From positions 1 to 27,034 of the forward strand of contig JBGAWE010000034.1 in the NCBI GenBank assembly GCA_044227705.1: 27,034 bases of DNA, given 5' to 3'. The notes below the pieces were generated by a model. The model had not been told where the DNA came from and did not search any database. It saw only the letters and a program-made list of their open reading frames with translations. Source of the stretch: JANOQP01 sp044227705 (lineage in GTDB: Bacteria; Bacteroidota; Bacteroidia; Chitinophagales; Saprospiraceae). A program made the translations under genes and the position numbers. Below, piece after piece: positions 1 through 7,749 of the stretch (positions are counted from its first letter, which is position 1; every line of letters begins with the position of its first letter).

Positions 1-3000
1 GACGGCGGCGCGACCTGGGCGACGAGCTACTCGGCCTCCGGTTTTTGGGCAAATGAAATAGCCGTCTCGCCCGCCGACCCGCTCATTGTCATGGCGGCGG
101 CGGACAACGGCCTCTACCGCTCGACCGACGGCGGGGCCAACTGGACGAAGCTTTTCACCAGTAAAAGCTGGGCCGTCAAGTTCAAAATCGGCGACGCGGC
201 GACCGCCTTCGCCACCCGTCGCAACGGCTCGGGCATGGATTTTCTCAAATCCACGAACGGCGGCGCGACGTGGACGGCCTCGAACAGCGGCCTCTGGCAG
301 CCCGCCTCCGGGCAGACCTCGGAGGGCGCGATGCTCGCGCTCTGCCCATCGAACCCCTCCAAAATCTACCTTTTTGAAAACGGGGAAGGAGGGAACCTCG
401 GCGGCTTCGTCGGTGTCTACGTCAGCGGAAATGGCGGCACGTCATGGACGAACACAAACCCGACCGGCCTCATCGGCCAGCCCTATTCCATCCCGAACCA
501 CACGAACCTGATGGACGCGAACGGCGTCGACTGGTTCTGGCAGGGCTTCTACGACATGGCCATCGTCGTCAACCCGTCGAACGAAAACCAGCTCATCGCG
601 GGCGGCTGCTCGTGGTTCAAGTCAAACGACGGGGGGAAGACTTGGCCCACGCTCGGTGCCTACGTCGGCGGTCTCGAATGGAGCCACCCGGATATGCAGG
701 CCCTCGCCGCCGTCGGCAACGACCTCTGGATTGCCAGCGACGGCGGTTTGAATTACTCAAACGACTGGGCGACGACCATCGAGGCCCGCATGAACGGCAT
801 CAGCGGTGCCGACATGTGGGGCTTCGGCAGCGGTTGGAACGAGGACATCTTGGTGGGCGGCCGCTATCACAACGGCAACTCCGCCTGGCACGAGAGCTTT
901 CCCGCCGACCGCCACTACCGCATGGGCGGCGCGGAGTCGGCCACCGGCTACGTCAATCCCGGGCCGGGCGGGCAGACCTATTTTTCCGACATCGGAAACT
1001 ACAAAATCAAGCCGGGGTGGGGGAGCGGCGTCGTCTTCAGCGGCGACTCGCCCGTCTACCCGAACGAGAGCTACGCCTATTATGAAAACTCCGAACTGGA
1101 GTTTTATCCGCATTGCTGGAACACGGTCTTCCTCGGTTTCGAGAACAAAATCTGGCGGTCGGACGATGGCGGGGCCTCCTACGTCGCGCTTTACGCCTTT
1201 CCCGGCACGGCCGACAACCGCGTTTACGACATCGAAATCAGCCGGCAGGACCCGAAAACGATGTATTGCAGCCAATGGAACGGCACCGACGACGACATCT
1301 GGCGTAGCATCGACGGCGGCGTCTCGTGGTCGAAGTGCGCCCTTCTTCCCTTGCCTAACAACAACGACAGGGTGAAACTGGCCCTCTCCGACAAAAGCCC
1401 GAAAACGCTCTGGGCCGCCGTGACCTACGGCTCGAACGGAAAGAAAATCTACCGCACCACCGACGGCGGCCTGACGTGGGCGAACCTGACGACCGCCACT
1501 CTGAACGGCGCCTCGATACAGAACATCCTCCCCCAATTCGGCACCGACGGCGGCCTCTATCTCGGCACGAATGCCGGGGTCTTTTACCGGAACAACTCGA
1601 TGGCCGACTGGCAGCCCTTTTCGAACGGCCTGCCGCTCTCGACGGAGTGCGTGCGGCTCAAACCGTTTTATCGAGACGGTAAAATCCGCAACGGCACCTA
1701 CGGCTTCGGCATCTGGGAGAGCCCGCTGTTTGAGCCGTCGGGCAAGCCGCAGGCCGTCGCGATGGCCGACAAACTGCTCGGCACCTGCTCTCGCGACACC
1801 TTCTTTTTCGACGATTATTCAGCCGTGCTGCACACCGGGGCTTCGTGGAAATGGGAGTTTCCCGGCGCGGCCCAAGTTTTTGGGGAGAACACGCGGCAGC
1901 CGAAGGTGATTTTCGGGAAGACCGGCCAGTTCGCGGCCATCATGGCTTTGACCACGCCGTTCGGGGTCTCGAAAGACACGCTTTCGATAAGCATCCCCAT
2001 CGACGAGTGCGCCGCCGACAGCATCCCCGGCCGCGCCGTCAAGCTCGGCGGAAACAACGCCGAGTCGAGCGTCATCCTGCCGCCGATGGGCATCAAGACC
2101 AACAAGCTGACCGTGACCGCGTGGCTCAAAATCAACGGGACGCAGGCCGAGTATTCCTCCATTTTCATGTTCGACGGCTCGGACGCGGCAGGCTTCAACT
2201 TCCGCCCGGGCTCTAACCGCCTCGGCTACCACTGGCCTGGCGGTCAATGGTGGTGGGACGGTGGCCCCGTTTGCCCGGCAGGCGAGTGGGCGCACGTGGC
2301 GATGGTCGTCGAGCCGACGGGAATCACTCTTTATGTCAACGGTTTTGGGGCGAAGCACAGCTTTTCCGTGCCGGAAATCCTGTTCGACGCGACCTGCCAG
2401 CTCGGCAGCTATCGCGGCTGGGGCGGCCGCTATGTCGATGGTTTGATTGAAGAAGTGGGGGTTTACGACCGGGCTTTGTCGCAAAACGAAATCCGCGAGC
2501 TGATGCACCTGACGAAAATCCCGGCGGGCGACCCGTCGCTCATCCACTATTACCAGTTCAACGAGTCGGGCGCGGCCGGGTCGAGGGTCTACGACAAGTC
2601 GGGCAGCGGCCACGCGGTTTTGAGCGGCGCCTCGCAGCGGGTGAAATCGAGCTGCCCGGTCGGCTTCGGGTTTGTTTCTCGAAAAAATGTGGCGGCTGGC
2701 GGGAAGGTCGCCTTCGGCAAGACGAGCCTCGAAGTGAATTTCAACACGACCGGCCTCGCACCCGGCGGCGATGTCGTCGTGACGCGCCTTTTCCTCGCGC
2801 CCGACACGGCCGTTTCGACCGGCGCGAAAAACCTGCCGACCTATTGGATCCTCAAAAACTTCGGCACCAACCAGGTCTTCGCCGCGCCAACCGGCCTCCT
2901 TTTCAAAAACCTGAACAGCATCGCCGCCGACCTGCCCGCGAACGCCGTCCAACTCCGCCGCCGCTCGGGCAACGCCGACGGGCCGGTTTGGCAACTGGCG

Positions 3001-3390
3001 GGAAGCTCCTCGAAGGTCGGCTACGGGGCGGGGGCGGAGGTCTCGTTCGGGGCGGTCAATCCGTTCACGACATCGAGCCAGCTGCACCTGGGTATTCCCG
3101 GATGGTATCCCGGCAAGCCGGGCATCCTCCCCGAGGCCCTGCCGGCGGCGGCCACCGGCTCGGTCGCCATCTGGCCGAACCCGGTGGCAGTTGGCGGTTT
3201 TTTTTCCATTTTGATTGAGGTAAAGGGGTCTGTCCGCTTCCGCCTGTTCGATGAAAAAGGCAACGCGGTGCGCGTCGACCGATTCGAGGGACAGGTGAAA
3301 ATCCCGACGGCTGGGCTGAAAAAGGGGGCGTACTTCTGGCGCGTCGAGGCGGAAAGCTGGATGCGGGGCGGGCGGCTGCTGGTCGAGTGA
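1..3390 (+). CDS. Secreted Asp-box/LamG protein with T9SS C-terminal sorting domain (5' partial)
   Basis: The frame is open from base 1, so the start lies to the left; 1129 residues are visible. Asp-box motifs (S/T-x-D/N-G-G-x-x-W) recur at about nt 1-18, 121-144, 250-273, 628-648, 1309-1329 and 1459-1479, the pattern of sortilin/BNR-type beta-propellers. A PKD-like segment follows (about 1786-1980), then a LamG/concanavalin-like domain (about 2030-2500) with the usual 'VAMVV...LYVNG' and 'GLIEEVGVYDRALS' stretches. The last 75 residues or so (from about 3163) begin with a W-P-N-P motif and end in a short beta-rich module, as in type IX secretion type A sorting domains. Family knowledge suggests export across the outer membrane by the T9SS and surface attachment or release. 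Substrate is unknown; the propeller suggests a glycan- or protein-binding or hydrolytic role. Domain calls are by eye. Confidence 0.88.
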   Translation, partial: DGGATWATSYSASGFWANEIAVSPADPLIVMAAADNGLYRSTDGGANWTKLFTSKSWAVKFKIGDAATAFATRRNGSGMDFLKSTNGGATWTASNSGLWQPASGQTSEGAMLALCPSNPSKIYLFENGEGGNLGGFVGVYVSGNGGTSWTNTNPTGLIGQPYSIPNHTNLMDANGVDWFWQGFYDMAIVVNPSNENQLIAGGCSWFKSNDGGKTWPTLGAYVGGLEWSHPDMQALAAVGNDLWIASDGGLNYSNDWATTIEARMNGISGADMWGFGSGWNEDILVGGRYHNGNSAWHESFPADRHYRMGGAESATGYVNPGPGGQTYFSDIGNYKIKPGWGSGVVFSGDSPVYPNESYAYYENSELEFYPHCWNTVFLGFENKIWRSDDGGASYVALYAFPGTADNRVYDIEISRQDPKTMYCSQWNGTDDDIWRSIDGGVSWSKCALLPLPNNNDRVKLALSDKSPKTLWAAVTYGSNGKKIYRTTDGGLTWANLTTATLNGASIQNILPQFGTDGGLYLGTNAGVFYRNNSMADWQPFSNGLPLSTECVRLKPFYRDGKIRNGTYGFGIWESPLFEPSGKPQAVAMADKLLGTCSRDTFFFDDYSAVLHTGASWKWEFPGAAQVFGENTRQPKVIFGKTGQFAAIMALTTPFGVSKDTLSISIPIDECAADSIPGRAVKLGGNNAESSVILPPMGIKTNKLTVTAWLKINGTQAEYSSIFMFDGSDAAGFNFRPGSNRLGYHWPGGQWWWDGGPVCPAGEWAHVAMVVEPTGITLYVNGFGAKHSFSVPEILFDATCQLGSYRGWGGRYVDGLIEEVGVYDRALSQNEIRELMHLTKIPAGDPSLIHYYQFNESGAAGSRVYDKSGSGHAVLSGASQRVKSSCPVGFGFVSRKNVAAGGKVAFGKTSLEVNFNTTGLAPGGDVVVTRLFLAPDTAVSTGAKNLPTYWILKNFGTNQVFAAPTGLLFKNLNSIAADLPANAVQLRRRSGNADGPVWQLAGSSSKVGYGAGAEVSFGAVNPFTTSSQLHLGIPGWYPGKPGILPEALPAAATGSVAIWPNPVAVGGFFSILIEVKGSVRFRLFDEKGNAVRVDRFEGQVKIPTAGLKKGAYFWRVEAESWMRGGRLLVE

Positions 3391-3508
3391 GCGGCGGCTG
3401 AAAACCTGTCCGAGGCCGGACAATCAAAGCCCTGCCCGACCGCTCGAAAAACCAGACAGGCCGCTGCCCCGTTGATTGGGCGAATCGTTCAAAAACAATT
3501 TCCACGAC

Positions 3509-4180
3509 ATGATTTCCAAACTGTCCCTGCCGCTTCTCGCCGCCAGCCTGACGCTCGCCTCTTGCGGTGCTTCTAACCCCAAACCAGTCGAAACAGCCTC
3601 GAAACCAGTCGAAGCGACTGCCATCGTCCCCAGCCTGACGGGCGGGCCGCTCGACACGGCGACGTTCGCGGGCGGCTGCTTCTGGTGCGAAGAGGGGATT
3701 TTCGAAAAGCTCGCCGGGGTCACGGAGGCCGTCAGCGGCTACTCGGGCGGCAAGACGAAGAACCCGACCTACCGCGACGTCTGCTCCCACACGACGGGCC
3801 ACGCGGAGACGGTGCAGGTCTACTACGACCCGGCCGTGATTTCCTATCAGACTTTGCTGGAGGTCTATTTCCGCTCGATGGACCCGACGCAGGTCAACGG
3901 GCAGGGACACGACCTCGGCGACTCTTACCGCTCGGTCATTTTCTACAAAAACCAGAAGGAGAAGGAGCTGGCCGAGGCGTACAAAAAGAAGCTCGACGAG
4001 TCGGGCGAGTTCTCAAAGCCCATCGCGGTGCTCATCCAGCCGCTCGAGGTCTTCTACAAAGCGGAGGAGTACCACCAAGATTATGTGCGCAACAACCCGG
4101 ACGAGCCTTATGTCCGCGCGGTCTCGAAGCCGAGGATTGGGCGGATGGCCGACCAGTTCGGGAAGATTTTGAAGCAGTAA
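3509..4180 (+). CDS. msrA: Peptide-methionine (S)-S-oxide reductase MsrA, lipoprotein form
   Basis: Reduces methionine-S-sulfoxide in proteins. The motif GCFWC is at residues 56-60 with the expected catalytic Cys57, followed by the family's 'GVxxxxSGYSGG' and 'GHAExVxVxYDP' blocks. Length is 223 residues, somewhat above the usual cytoplasmic enzyme because of an N-terminal export segment: a hydrophobic stretch ending in the lipobox L-A-S-C (Cys19), then a Pro/Thr/Glu linker of about 30 residues. I chose the ATG at 3509 because it starts the signal peptide directly; a TTG at 3476 would add 11 residues in front of it. The protein should sit in the cell envelope and repair oxidised envelope proteins (inference). 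It stands alone, 118 bases after the cargo gene, and is closed by a strong bidirectional terminator. Confidence 0.95.
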   Translation: MISKLSLPLLAASLTLASCGASNPKPVETASKPVEATAIVPSLTGGPLDTATFAGGCFWCEEGIFEKLAGVTEAVSGYSGGKTKNPTYRDVCSHTTGHAETVQVYYDPAVISYQTLLEVYFRSMDPTQVNGQGHDLGDSYRSVIFYKNQKEKELAEAYKKKLDESGEFSKPIAVLIQPLEVFYKAEEYHQDYVRNNPDEPYVRAVSKPRIGRMADQFGKILKQ

Positions 4181-4201
4181 AAAGACGATGGTCGAAAGGC
4201 A

Positions 4202-4242
4202 AAAAGGGCCGCGCTTCGCCTTGATGTGAGCGCGGCCCTTTT
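4202..4242. terminator. Bidirectional intrinsic terminator between msrA and era
   Basis: A perfect 14-bp stem pairs 4202-4215 with 4229-4242 around a 13-base loop. The stem ends in A4 on one side and T4 on the other, so it can serve both converging genes. It starts 21 bases after the msrA stop and ends 6 bases before the era stop. Confidence 0.9.
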
Positions 4243-4248
4243 GTCTTT

Positions 4249-5136
4249 TCAATACCCGAACCGCGCCAGCATCGCCGGGTCGTCGCGCCAGTTGTCGCGC
4301 ACCTTGACGACGACCTCCAAAAAGACTTTCTTCCCCAAGAACACCTCGATGGCCTCGCGCGATGCCGTCGCCAGCCGCTTCATCATCGAGCCGTTGCGGC
4401 CCAGCATGATGGCCTTTTGCGACTCGCGCATCACGAAAATGACGGCGTGGATGCGCGCCATCGGAACCCCGGCGTTCGTCGCTGTTTCCTGAAAAGACTC
4501 GATGCCGACCTCTGTCGAGTACGGGATTTCGTCGGAGTAGAGGTCGAGGATTTTCTCGCGGATGATTTCCGAGACGAAGAACCGCTCCGAGCGGTCGGTG
4601 AGCTGGTCGTCGGGGTAGTAGGCCTCGCCCTCGGGCAGGTGTTTTTTTATCAATTCGAGAAGCTCGGGCAGCCCGTCGCCTTTCGAGGCCCCCACCACAA
4701 CGGCCTCGGCAAAGGGGTGCCGGGCGAGCCACCAGTCGCGCGTCTCGGCCGCTTTTTCGGGCGAGACGAGGTCTTTTTTGTTCAATACCAGCACGGTCGG
4801 GGCCTCCGTTTTTTTCAAAATCGAGAAAATCGGGTCGTCGTCGGCGTACTTCTCGGCGAGGTCGGCGACGAAGACCATCACGTCCGCGTCCTCCGTCGTG
4901 CCCTCGACGAAGCGGTTCATCGCCGCGTGCATCCGGTAGGCGGGGTCTTTCACATAGCCGGGCGTGTCGGAGAAGACCATCTGGAAATCCGGCCCGTTCA
5001 AAATGCCGATGATGCGGTGCCGCGTGGTCTGCGGCTTGCGGTTGATGATGGAGAGCCGCTCGCCGACGAGGGCGTTGGCGAGCGTCGATTTGCCCGCGTT
5101 GGGGCGGCCGATGATGTTGACGAAACCGGACTTCAA
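4249..5136 (-). CDS. era: GTPase Era
   Basis: Ribosome-associated GTPase that helps mature 16S rRNA and assemble the small subunit. The 295 residues match the family length. G1 is GRPNAGKS at residues 10-17, G3 is DTPG at 57-60 and G4 is NKKD at 119-122. The C-terminal third carries a KH RNA-binding domain with a G-R-N-G loop. The start is a TTG at 5136: it places the protein exactly on the family N-terminus (KSGFV before the P-loop), and no ATG exists on this strand in the repeat region just upstream. It is the last gene of the leftward set starting at 8772; the 89-base spacer to the DUF2304 gene is filled by a tandem/inverted repeat, so co-transcription is not certain. Confidence 0.96.
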   Translation of the reverse strand: MKSGFVNIIGRPNAGKSTLANALVGERLSIINRKPQTTRHRIIGILNGPDFQMVFSDTPGYVKDPAYRMHAAMNRFVEGTTEDADVMVFVADLAEKYADDDPIFSILKKTEAPTVLVLNKKDLVSPEKAAETRDWWLARHPFAEAVVVGASKGDGLPELLELIKKHLPEGEAYYPDDQLTDRSERFFVSEIIREKILDLYSDEIPYSTEVGIESFQETATNAGVPMARIHAVIFVMRESQKAIMLGRNGSMMKRLATASREAIEVFLGKKVFLEVVVKVRDNWRDDPAMLARFGY

Positions 5137-5139
5137 GGT

Positions 5140-5203
5140 TGAGGAATTGAGGAGGTGAGGAATTGAGGATGTGAGGAATTGAGGATGTGAGGAATTGAGG
5201 AAT
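5140..5203. repeat. Four tandem 16-bp units upstream of era
   Basis: Four copies of a 16-base unit, tgaggaattgaggatg in the two identical central copies (5156-5171, 5172-5187), with changes only in the last two bases of the outer copies (5140-5155, 5188-5203). The unit is itself built from the word tgagga. It ends 3 bases before the era start codon, so it forms the era leader. Confidence 0.9.
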
Positions 5204-5264
5204 CGAGCGCGGGACGTGGGAACGGTCAGTTCCTCAATTCCTCACCTCCTCGATTCCTCAATTC
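5151..5264. repeat. Inverted repeat: tandem array facing an opposite arm in the DUF2304 3' end
   Basis: Bases 5231-5249 are the exact reverse complement of 5151-5169 (19 bp), and the opposite arm continues to about 5264 with the same words. The arms can form a long hairpin around 5170-5230. The right arm overlaps the last codons of the DUF2304 gene. Confidence 0.8.
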
Positions 5265-5600
5265 AGATTCGAGGAGGGCCATCTTTTGGGCCAATTCCTT
5301 GATTTGCTCGCTCTGCTTCGAGGCGACGACCGACAGGTGCAAACAGTAGAACAGCAGCCCCCCGAACACGAACAGGAACAGCAGCGACGGCGCGTAGTAG
5401 ATGCCCGTCAGCCGGGCCAGCGCGTCGAGCTTCGAGCGGAAGACGGAGAAGAAGAGCAGTGTGCCGAGCACCGTTGCCCAGACCAGGATGTACTCCTCCC
5501 GCAGCCGCTTGTGCATGACGAGACGGACGAGGAAGGCCAGCAGCGCGAGGCAAAAAAGGAGGGCGAGCAGCTCGACCCTATCCGAGTTTAGCGGTTCCAT
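5226..5600 (-). CDS. DUF2304 family small membrane protein
   Basis: A 124-residue protein with three hydrophobic segments and short charged loops (for example H-K-R-L-R-E-E-Y between the first two), followed by a polar heptad-like helix near the C-terminus. This is the DUF2304 pattern, a family commonly found beside GT2 glycosyltransferases; its biochemical role is not known. It overlaps the 3' end of the GT2 gene by 23 bases, so the two are almost certainly translated from one message and may act together in the inner membrane. The last 12 residues (E-L-R-N-R-G-G-E-E-L-R-N) are encoded by the arm of the inverted repeat, so the native C-terminus appears to have been replaced or extended by the repeat. 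Confidence 0.8.
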   Translation of the reverse strand: MEPLNSDRVELLALLFCLALLAFLVRLVMHKRLREEYILVWATVLGTLLFFSVFRSKLDALARLTGIYYAPSLLFLFVFGGLLFYCLHLSVVASKQSEQIKELAQKMALLESELRNRGGEELRN

Positions 5601-6309
5601 ATCGAGAGAGGCGGATGTGCGAAAAGAGGATGCCCAGCGTTACCTTGAGCATGTAATAGACTGATTTCCAGGAGCTTATCGACGAGACGCCGCCCAGGCG
5701 CCCGCTCATGACGACAGGCGTTTCGACCACTTTCAGCTTGTTGTGGAAGAAGTGGACGAGGATTTCCGGCTCCGGGAATTTGTCGGGATAGAAGCCCGCG
5801 ATGACGGCCATCGCCCGTCGGTTGAAGGCTCGGAAACCGGAGGTCGGGTCGGTGATTCGTTTTCCAAAAAGGAGGTTTGTCAGCCCGGAAAAATAGCGGA
5901 TCCCGACGCGCCGGGCGGCCGACGACTGGAAGCCTTCTTTCTCCAAAAAACGGGAGCCGATGGCCACGTCGGCCAACCCGTCTTTTTCAAAAACAGCGAG
6001 GAGCTTCGGGATTTCAGAGGCGGGGTGCTGCCCGTCGCCGTCCATCTGGAGGGCAAGGTCGAAGCCGTTTTCAAAGGCGAAGCGAATGCCGGTCTGCACC
6101 GCGCCGCCGATGCCGAGGTTGATGGGCAGGGCGAGCACCGCACAGTCGAGCCGCCGGGCGAGGGCCAGCGAGCCGTCGGTCGAGCGGTCGTCGACGACGA
6201 CGGCGAGGAGGTCGAGGCCGGTCTCTTTTTTTAGAGAGACGACTGACGCAACAACCCGCTCGATGCTCTGCTCCTCGTTGAAACAGGGGATGACGACGGC
6301 GATCTTCAT
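5578..6309 (-). CDS. GT2 family glycosyltransferase (dolichol-phosphate-mannose synthase-like)
   Basis: A 243-residue GT-A fold enzyme. The N-terminus has the nucleotide-sugar binding pattern 'AVVIPCFNEE', then 'VVDDRSTDGS', the metal-binding 'QMDGDGQHP' and 'GSRF', as in DPM1/DPG synthase-like transferases that load a sugar on a polyprenyl phosphate. A later 'DPTSGFRAFNR' block is typical of this subgroup. The C-terminus has one hydrophobic stretch, so the enzyme is probably membrane-associated. It starts 12 bases after the preceding membrane protein gene and overlaps the DUF2304 gene. A product such as polyprenyl-phosphate sugar used by a GT-C enzyme is an inference from the family and the neighbour; the sugar cannot be told. 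Confidence 0.9.
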   Translation of the reverse strand: MKIAVVIPCFNEEQSIERVVASVVSLKKETGLDLLAVVVDDRSTDGSLALARRLDCAVLALPINLGIGGAVQTGIRFAFENGFDLALQMDGDGQHPASEIPKLLAVFEKDGLADVAIGSRFLEKEGFQSSAARRVGIRYFSGLTNLLFGKRITDPTSGFRAFNRRAMAVIAGFYPDKFPEPEILVHFFHNKLKVVETPVVMSGRLGGVSSISSWKSVYYMLKVTLGILFSHIRLSRYGTAKLG

Positions 6310-6321
6310 GGGGCGAAAGTA

Positions 6322-7740
6322 TCAGCGCGAGGGGTCGTCGTACATGTTGTCGTACTTCTGGTGATCCTCCGGCGTGAGGTAGTACTTGCCGAAGACGCCC
6401 CAGTAGCGCTCCCGCGTCATGCCCGTCCAGCGGATGAAGCCCTCGTGGTACTGCCGCACCTGAAAGAGGTTGAGCGCGACGCACAGCACGACGGCCGTCG
6501 CGACGGAAATCTTGGCAAACAGGTTTTTTGAAAAAGCACCGTCGACGAGCGCGGCCAGCGGGACGGCCATCGGCGCGGCCGCCTCGGCGAAGGCCCGCAG
6601 GCTGAACCCGCCGCCGTACCACCACGACCACCACGACAGCACGACGTAGATGTTCGCAACCGAGAAGGCGACGACGGGCCAGAACCAGTTTTCATGCCTT
6701 TTTTTCAAAAAAAAGAGGCCGAAGAAGGCGAGAAACATCAGCGGCGTGTAGACGAACCAGCCTCGCTGATAGCTGAAAAGGCCCTGCCAGATGGCCGGAT
6801 CCGTCCAGTAGAACCGCTCAAAGCGGCGGTCGTAGCTGAAGAAGAGCCAGTCGCCGGTGTTCGTTTTCCAGAGGAGGAGTTGCGGGAAGGCGACGGCCAG
6901 CCCGGCCAAAATCGCGGCCAGTATGTGCCATTTTTTGTCTGCAAAAAGACGGGCGCGGGCCGCGATGCCGCCCCAATTTTTCACCCCGTAGAGGATGAAA
7001 AACAGGCCGATGACGAGGTTCGTCGGCCTGACCAAAAAGATGAGGCCGCTCACCGCGCCGAGCAGGGCCATGTCGCCCCAGCGGCGCGAGGTGTGCCATC
7101 GGTCAGTCAGGAAGAGGAAGGCGCAGTATAGGCAGAAGCTCCAGCCGTGCGACATCGCGCTCTCGTGGACGCTGTAATAGAAGAGGTTGGTGCCGAGCAG
7201 CGTGCCGAGGAGGGCGAGGGCCGTTGCGCCGTCGCTGAAATATTTGAGCAGAAGCCGCCGGAGGAGGAGGAGGGCGAGCAGCTCGTAAAAGACCAGCCCG
7301 TACATGACGGCCACCCGGTACGGCTCGGAAAAGCCGTCGCGCCGCCCGTCGCGCTGCGGTTGCACGATCGCGACGTACTTGTCGGCGATGACGTAGAAGG
7401 GGAGCATCATCATGGCCAGGCCGCAGGTCACCTTGTTGACCGTCTTGCCCGTGCGCGGCGCGGTGACGGGCTGGAACTTGTGGAACTCGTTCTCGGCCGA
7501 GGTCTCGACGTACTTGAACTCGAAGTCGCAGTCGTGGACGAAAAGGGCGGGCAGGTAGACGTAGTACGCCAGCATGTCGTCGCGGAAGATGCCCCAGGGA
7601 CCGGCGTTTTTGTAGCTCTTGTAGTTGTTGACGGTGCCCGCCGTCCACGCGATGGCGAGGAGGACGGCGAGGAGCGACCATCGCCCGGAAAGCCACTTTT
7701 TGATGGAGAAAGGCACCTTTTTGGTCGGATTTTGGGGCAA
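6322..7740 (-). CDS. Multi-pass membrane protein, possible GT-C type glycosyltransferase
   Basis: A 472-residue protein with about ten hydrophobic segments. After the first one comes a polar loop with 'FRDDMLAYYVYLPALF', placed like the acidic first periplasmic loop of GT-C (PMT/ArnT-like) enzymes; a later loop has 'FLVRPTNLVIGLFF', also seen in that class. I do not recognise a named family. The neighbouring DPM1-like transferase would supply a lipid-linked sugar, which supports the GT-C reading without proving it. The start is a TTG at 7740, in the same frame as and 9 bases after the radical SAM stop (TGA at 7752-7750); a GTG at 7716 is the alternative. No ATG lies in frame before the first membrane segment. 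Confidence 0.75.
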   Translation of the reverse strand: MPQNPTKKVPFSIKKWLSGRWSLLAVLLAIAWTAGTVNNYKSYKNAGPWGIFRDDMLAYYVYLPALFVHDCDFEFKYVETSAENEFHKFQPVTAPRTGKTVNKVTCGLAMMMLPFYVIADKYVAIVQPQRDGRRDGFSEPYRVAVMYGLVFYELLALLLLRRLLLKYFSDGATALALLGTLLGTNLFYYSVHESAMSHGWSFCLYCAFLFLTDRWHTSRRWGDMALLGAVSGLIFLVRPTNLVIGLFFILYGVKNWGGIAARARLFADKKWHILAAILAGLAVAFPQLLLWKTNTGDWLFFSYDRRFERFYWTDPAIWQGLFSYQRGWFVYTPLMFLAFFGLFFLKKRHENWFWPVVAFSVANIYVVLSWWSWWYGGGFSLRAFAEAAAPMAVPLAALVDGAFSKNLFAKISVATAVVLCVALNLFQVRQYHEGFIRWTGMTRERYWGVFGKYYLTPEDHQKYDNMYDDPSR

Positions 7741-7749
7741 AGAAACTAT

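Noticed and set aside
1819..3423. 534-codon frame on the minus strand
   Set aside because: It is antisense to the cargo gene, lacks any domain and has the Arg/Ala/Gly composition expected of a shadow frame in GC-rich DNA.
5140..5203. CRISPR array
   Set aside because: The 16-base units are directly adjacent with no spacers, and there are no cas genes nearby.
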